This document shows positions 59,320-64,000 of a stretch of 64,000 nt of DNA, one piece after another. This DNA is from Pleomorphomonas diazotrophica (GTDB lineage: Bacteria > Pseudomonadota > Alphaproteobacteria > Rhizobiales > Pleomorphomonadaceae). The notes below the pieces were generated by a model. The model saw only the letters and a program-made list of their open reading frames with translations. It had not been told where the DNA came from and ran no database searches. The translations under genes and the position numbers were made by a program. The stretch is taken from positions 186,001 to 250,000 of the forward strand of contig NZ_PJNW01000011.1 in NCBI RefSeq assembly GCF_002844595.1, given 5' to 3'. How positions within the stretch are numbered: position 1 is the first letter of the stretch; each line of letters opens with the position of its first letter.

Positions 59320-60019
59320 TGGGCGCCAAGGTAGCGAACAGGGCTGAGGACGCCGTCGATCTCGAGGCCGTCCGCGCAATCTATCCGCTCGATGCCGCCA
59401 TGGAAGAGCGTCTCGCCCGCTACGTCGAACTCGTTCGGAAATGGCAACCGGTCAAGAATCTTGTGGCGCCGTCAACGCTTCCTGACATCTGGCGGCGACA
59501 CGTTGCCGATGGCGCCCAGGCTCTCGCTGCGTTTCCGTCGGCCAAGCGCTGGCTGGATCTCGGTTCGGGCGCCGGTTTTCCGGGGCTTGTGACCGCGATC
59601 CTGCTGGCCGACGTTGACGGTGCTTCGGTGACGCTGGTCGAAGCCAATGGGCGCAAGGCTGCTTTTCTGCAAACGGTCGCCCGCGAGCTGAAGCTGCCGA
59701 CGAAAATCGTATCGGAGCGCATCGAGTCGCTTCCGGAACGATTGGTGTCCAGTGAGTATCGATTCGAGGCCGTTTCGGCGCGGGCACTGGCATCGCTGGA
59801 TCAGCTTCTCAGCTACGCCGAGCCTTGGCTGGTGGCAGGCGCCACCGGCGTTTTCCACAAGGGGCAGGATTTCGCTTCGGAACGACAGCAAGCCGCTCTC
59901 TCGTGGAGCTTCGATCTGGTAGAACGAGAGAGCCGGATCGAACCCGACAGCCGCATCGTTCTTGTCGATCATGTCCGCCGGCTGCCGATTGCCGGTCTTC
60001 CAGCACAGGATGCCCGCCG

Positions 60020-60023
<4 letters not shown>
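59319..60023 (+). CDS. rsmG: 16S rRNA m7G527 methyltransferase RsmG
   Basis: A 234-residue SAM-dependent methyltransferase of 16S rRNA; loss confers low-level streptomycin resistance in other bacteria. It has RKWQPVKNLVAPSTLPDIWRRHVADGAQAL, then RWLDLGSGAGFPGLVTAI (SAM motif I), LVEANGRKAAFL and VSARALASLDQLLSYAEPWL. Its start codon overlaps the mnmG stop (TGATG) and its stop overlaps the parA start (ATGA). Confidence 0.95.
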
Positions 60024-60853
<830 letters not shown>

Positions 60854-60935
60854 GAACGCGGTCGACCGGTGGCAACAGACCAAAGGCCTTAGTTCGGCGT
60901 TCGGACACGAGGCTGAAGAAAGTGAAGGGAAAGTC

Positions 60936-61820
60936 ATGAGCAGCGTCAGCGACGAGAGCGGACGTCGGCGGCTCGGCCGGGGACTGGCGGCGCTGATCGG
61001 CGACGCCAGTTCAGAGTTCGAGGTGGTGGAGCGGGTGCGCGGTATCCGCAAGGTGGCGATCGACCTCATCAAGGCCAATCCCAAGAACCCACGCCGGCTG
61101 TTCAAGGAGGAAGACCTTGAGGAACTGGCGGGTTCCATCCGCCAGCACGGCATGATCCAGCCGGTGGTGGTCCGGCCGGCGCCCAATGGCGGCAATGGTT
61201 ACGAGTTGATTGCCGGCGAGCGGCGGTGGCGGGCAGCTCAGAAGGCCGGGCGGCACGAGATCCCGGTCATCATTCAGGACGTGACCGACCGCGAGGCGAT
61301 GGAAATCGCCATCATCGAAAACGTCCAGCGGCAGGATCTCAACCCGCTGGAAGAGGCGATGGGCTATGACCAGCTCATCCAGGAGTTCGAGTATACGCAG
61401 AACGATCTCGCCGCGGTGATCGGCAAGAGCCGTAGCCACGTTGCCAACACGCTGCGTCTTCTCAAGCTGCCAGAGCCGGTGAAACAGTATCTCAACGACG
61501 GCGCGCTGACCGCCGGTCACGCCCGCGCGCTGATCGCCGCGCCCGACCCGGCAGCGCTGGCCAAGCGCATTGTCGAGGAGGGCCTGACGGTGCGTTCGGC
61601 CGAGACGCTGGCCCAGGCGACCATTTCCGAGCCGCATGGCCGGGCGAAAGTGGCGAAGCCGGACAAGGACGCCGATACGCGCGCGCTTGAGAAGCGGCTG
61701 TCCGATGCGCTGGGGCTGTCCGTCCAGATTCGCCACAAGCCCAGTGGAGCCGGTGAAGTGCGGTTGGGCTACGCAAACCTCGATCAGCTCGACGAGATCA
61801 TCCGCCGACTGGAGGCCTGA
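60936..61820 (+). CDS. parB: chromosome partitioning protein ParB
   Basis: A 294-residue CTP-dependent DNA clamp. N-terminal GRGLAALIGD (ParA-stimulating region), then box I NPKNPRRLFKEEDLEELAGSIRQHGMIQPVVVRP (about 52-85) and box II with GYELIAGERRWRAAQKAGRHEIPVII (CTP-binding GERRWRA). The helix-turn-helix for parS is ...QNDLAAVIGKSRSHVANTLRLLKLP (about 152-176), and a C-terminal dimerisation tail follows. It would bind the parS sites at 57181 and 55634. Confidence 0.96.
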   Translation: MSSVSDESGRRRLGRGLAALIGDASSEFEVVERVRGIRKVAIDLIKANPKNPRRLFKEEDLEELAGSIRQHGMIQPVVVRPAPNGGNGYELIAGERRWRAAQKAGRHEIPVIIQDVTDREAMEIAIIENVQRQDLNPLEEAMGYDQLIQEFEYTQNDLAAVIGKSRSHVANTLRLLKLPEPVKQYLNDGALTAGHARALIAAPDPAALAKRIVEEGLTVRSAETLAQATISEPHGRAKVAKPDKDADTRALEKRLSDALGLSVQIRHKPSGAGEVRLGYANLDQLDEIIRRLEA

Positions 61821-61850
61821 TCAGAGCGACTGGACGGAGATCGATTCGCA

Positions 61851-61891
61851 AACGAAACGCCCCGACGGAGATCCGCCGGGGCGTTTCGTTT
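61851..61891 (+). terminator. parB terminator
   Basis: AACGAAACGCCCCG pairs perfectly over 14 bp with CGGGGCGTTTCGTT. A 12-base loop contains CGGA/TCCG. A short T-run follows, 30 bases after parB. Its symmetry allows it also to serve the convergent C-S lyase gene. Confidence 0.85.
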
Positions 61892-61945
61892 CGGCTTCGA
61901 AAATGGCGTTTCTGAAGCTACCTCAAATGCTTAATGGAGAACCTA

Positions 61946-63094
61946 TCAGCGCTGCGACAGCGCCTTAACCATCCGATCGATCCCCTCGTCGAGCAGGGTG
62001 CGCGGACAGCCGAAGTTCAGTCGAACGTGATGATCGTCGCCACCGAAACTTGGACCCGGATTGAAGGCGACCTTGGCTTTGTCGAGGAAGAAACGGTAGG
62101 CATCGCCCAGTTCGAGGGCGGAGCAATCGAGCCACGCGAGATAGGTCGCTTCCGGTGAGTTGAGGCGGATACCGGGAAGTTCCCGTGCAAGACGGGCGAC
62201 AAGATGGTCGCGATTGGCCTCAAGATAGGAGAGGAGTGCCTGCTTCCAGGGCCGGCCGTGGCGAAGGGCCGCCTCGGTGGCAACGAGGCCGAGCACGTTG
62301 GCGCCCTCGCTCATGCCGAGGTTGGCGGCGACGAAGCGACGGCGCAGGTCGGCGTCGGGAATGATGGCGTAGGCGGTCTTCAGTCCAGCGATATTGTAGG
62401 TCTTGCTGGCGGCCATCAGGGTGATGGTTCGGCGGGCGACCTCCGGAGACAGGGCGGCGACCGGTATGTGCCTGGCGCCGCCGTAGACGATGTCGCAATG
62501 AATCTCATCCGAAATGATCACCGCGCCGGAGGAAAGGCTGGCCTCGGCAACCGCTTCGAGCTCGGTCCGGGTCCGTACCCGCCCGGTGGGATTGTGTGGA
62601 TTGCAGAGCAGGAAGGCGGCGGCGCCGGCGAGGGCGCCGGTCAGGCGGTCGACATCGACAGCCGATCCCTCGGCGACCGGCAGCACCGGAACATCGACGC
62701 GGTTGAGGTCCCAGTGGCCTGCGGCGGCGAGGATCGGCGGATAGACGGGTGTCTCGATTACCAGGCTGTCGCCGGGTTGGGCGATGGCCTTGAGGGCCTG
62801 GTTGAAGCCGGGCACGACGCCCGGCAGAAACACCACGTCGGCAGGCGATATGGTCCAGCCATAGAGATCCCGCATGTCCTCGGCGATCAGATCGCGCAGC
62901 GATGCCGGTCCGGGGCCGCCGTAGCCGAATACAGGATGCTCTAGGCGATCGCGCAAGGCGGCAGCGATCGGCTCGGCGACCGAGAAATCCATATCGGCCA
63001 CCCACATCGGCAACACGTCCTCGGGATAGCGGTCCCATTTGGAAGTGGGCACCTGCCGTCGATCGATGACGGTGTCGAAGTCGTAGGCAGCCAT
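61946..63094 (-). CDS. PLP-dependent C-S lyase (MalY/PatB family)
   Basis: A 382-residue fold-type I aminotransferase-like enzyme, probably a cystathionine beta-lyase. It begins YDFDTVIDRRQVPTSKWDRYPEDVLPMWVADMDFSVAEPI (MalY/PatB signature), has FLLCNPHNPTGRVRTRTEL, DEIHCDIVYGGARHIP and TLMAASKTYNIAGLKTAY (PLP Lys in ASKTYN), and late RLNFGCPRTLLDEGIDRM. The substrate could also be another cysteine conjugate. The ATG at 63094 has GGACT; the TTG two codons earlier is unlikely. It converges with parB. Confidence 0.9.
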   Translation of the reverse strand: MAAYDFDTVIDRRQVPTSKWDRYPEDVLPMWVADMDFSVAEPIAAALRDRLEHPVFGYGGPGPASLRDLIAEDMRDLYGWTISPADVVFLPGVVPGFNQALKAIAQPGDSLVIETPVYPPILAAAGHWDLNRVDVPVLPVAEGSAVDVDRLTGALAGAAAFLLCNPHNPTGRVRTRTELEAVAEASLSSGAVIISDEIHCDIVYGGARHIPVAALSPEVARRTITLMAASKTYNIAGLKTAYAIIPDADLRRRFVAANLGMSEGANVLGLVATEAALRHGRPWKQALLSYLEANRDHLVARLARELPGIRLNSPEATYLAWLDCSALELGDAYRFFLDKAKVAFNPGPSFGGDDHHVRLNFGCPRTLLDEGIDRMVKALSQR

Positions 63095-63197
63095 GAACAA
63101 AAGTCCTTATCGTCGAAACGGATCAGGCGACACTAGCCCCAAAGGCCGGAGCTGATCCAGCCTTTGGATGCAAGGAACCGATGGGAAACGGAAGCTG

Positions 63198-63590
63198 TCA
63201 GGCTCGCTTGGGTTCGATGAGGTCCCAGCGATTGCCGTAGAGATCCTCGAAGACGGCGACAGTGCCGTAGGCCTCATGGCGTGGTTCTTCAAGAAAACGA
63301 ACGCCCCGGGCCGAGAACAGCGCGTGATCGCGGGCGAAGTTATCGGTCTCCAGGAAAAGGAAAACCCGGCCGCCGGTCTGATTGCCGATATGTGCCGCCT
63401 GTTCGGGGCCGTCAGCGCGAGCGAGCAGCAAAGCTGTGCCGCCTCCGGTGGGGGCGACCCGCACCCAGCGCTTGCCGTCGCCGAGCGGCGTATCGTCGAT
63501 GAGCGAGAAGCCGAGATTGTCGACGTAGAAGGCGATCGACTCGTCATAGTCGGCAACGAGCAGCGCCAGGCTGGCAATCGTGCTTGTCAT
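63198..63590 (-). CDS. glyoxalase/bleomycin-resistance (VOC) family protein
   Basis: A 130-residue metal-binding protein of the vicinal oxygen chelate superfamily with two beta-alpha-beta units: [27 protein letters not shown] (about 7-33) and [51 protein letters not shown]. It acts on an unknown substrate. It overlaps the yciB-like gene by four bases and is probably co-transcribed with it. Confidence 0.88.
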   Translation of the reverse strand: MTSTIASLALLVADYDESIAFYVDNLGFSLIDDTPLGDGKRWVRVAPTGGGTALLLARADGPEQAAHIGNQTGGRVFLFLETDNFARDHALFSARGVRFLEEPRHEAYGTVAVFEDLYGNRWDLIEPKRA

Positions 63591-64000
63591 GCCGCGTCCT
63601 TGGAAATGTCCGGTTGCTCGATGGCGTGGCGCGACAGAAGCGGCAGTTGGGCGATCGAGAACAACAAGGTCAGCGGCATGATGCCCCAGACCTTGAAGGC
63701 GATCCAGAACTCGGTCGTCTGGGTGCGCCAGATCAGTTCGTTGAGGATGGCGAGCAGAAAGAAGAACAGGCCCCAGCGAATGGTCAGCTTGCGCCAGCCC
63801 GCTTCGTCAAGGTGAAAGGCGCCGTCGAAGACATAGCCGAGCAGCGTCTTGCCGAAGAGGAGTCCGCCGAGAAGCGCGCTACCGAACAGGCCGTTGACGA
63901 TGGTGGGCTTCATCTTGATGAACGTGTCGTCGTGCAGCACCAGCGTCAGCGTGCCGAAAACGGCGACGACGACGCCAGTGACCAGCGGCATGATGGCGAG
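63587..64000 (-). CDS. yciB: YciB/IspZ-type septation membrane protein (N-terminus beyond window)
   Basis: The C-terminal 137 residues of an inner-membrane protein with about four hydrophobic segments here: [55 protein letters not shown], then [51 protein letters not shown]. The motif KPTIVNxLF plus NEIxWR-type NELIWR is typical of YciB (IspZ), implicated in septation and envelope stability. The frame remains open at the right edge. It overlaps the VOC gene by four bases. Confidence 0.9.
   Translation of the reverse strand, partial: LAIMPLVTGVVVAVFGTLTLVLHDDTFIKMKPTIVNGLFGSALLGGLLFGKTLLGYVFDGAFHLDEAGWRKLTIRWGLFFFLLAILNELIWRTQTTEFWIAFKVWGIMPLTLLFSIAQLPLLSRHAIEQPDISKDAA

Overview
The window comes from a high-GC alphaproteobacterium, most likely a member of the Hyphomicrobiales (Rhizobiales). 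The evidence is the gene order hemE-hemJ-rho-mnmE-mnmG-rsmG-parA-parB on one side, and ppsR-type regulator/maf/aroE/coaE/dnaQ on the other side, of a gap of about 500 bp. That gap carries DnaA-box-like motifs and two exact TTAA-N7-TTAA (CtrA-type) boxes, so it is very probably the chromosomal origin. A perfect 18-bp parS palindrome lies 4.6 kb from the gap and a one-mismatch copy lies 3 kb from it. The secB/fxsA/Tim44-like/mltA/Smr block and the phoR-pstSCAB-phoU-phoB operon fit the same group. No genus can be fixed from sequence alone.

Layout. 0-0.4 kb: a cobalamin riboswitch reading leftward into a gene cut by the window edge. 0.4-5.2 kb: a class A penicillin-binding protein, a YgjP-type metallopeptidase, a DUF2852 protein and a double cold-shock-domain protein. 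5.3-13 kb: a catabolic locus with a cupin, a lactonase-like amidohydrolase, a fumarylacetoacetase-fold hydrolase, an unusual GntR-type regulator and a ribose-type ABC importer. Two copies of a near-identical palindrome lie between the regulator and the importer. 13-15.6 kb: a hybrid histidine kinase.

15.7-19.35 kb is a small accessory patch. It sits between a displaced, diverged 3' end of comM (15717-15914) and the intact comM (19357-20892). It holds a LysR remnant with a frameshift, a lower-GC uridine-kinase-like gene, an RpiR-unrelated dihydrofolate-reductase-fold protein with a divergent ArsR regulator, a glyoxalase-family remnant, and an ArsR/SRPBCC pair. No integrase is visible, so it looks like a decayed insertion at the comM 3' end.

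20.9-37 kb: an XRE-cupin regulator with an acetyltransferase, rRNA methyltransferases, rph-rdgB-hemW, an amine/amino-acid oxidoreductase, a nitrilase-family amidase, secB-fxsA, the Tim44-like/mltA/Smr/XRE run, a DUF900 lipoprotein, a glutamine-synthetase-like ligase and a PPK2 kinase. 37.1-44.9 kb: the complete phosphate sensing and uptake operon with a Pho box before pstS. 45-52 kb: coaBC, dut, cysK, a Nudix hydrolase whose 3' end overlaps cysK, and the dnaQ-coaE-aroE-maf-regulator series leading away from the origin. 52.1-52.6 kb: putative oriC. 52.6-61.8 kb: hemE to parB. 61.9-64 kb: a PLP-dependent C-S lyase, a glyoxalase-fold protein and the C-terminal part of a YciB-type membrane protein cut by the window end.

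Functional assignments rest on motifs and family knowledge; nothing was searched. I saw no tRNA, rRNA, CRISPR array or intact insertion sequence.
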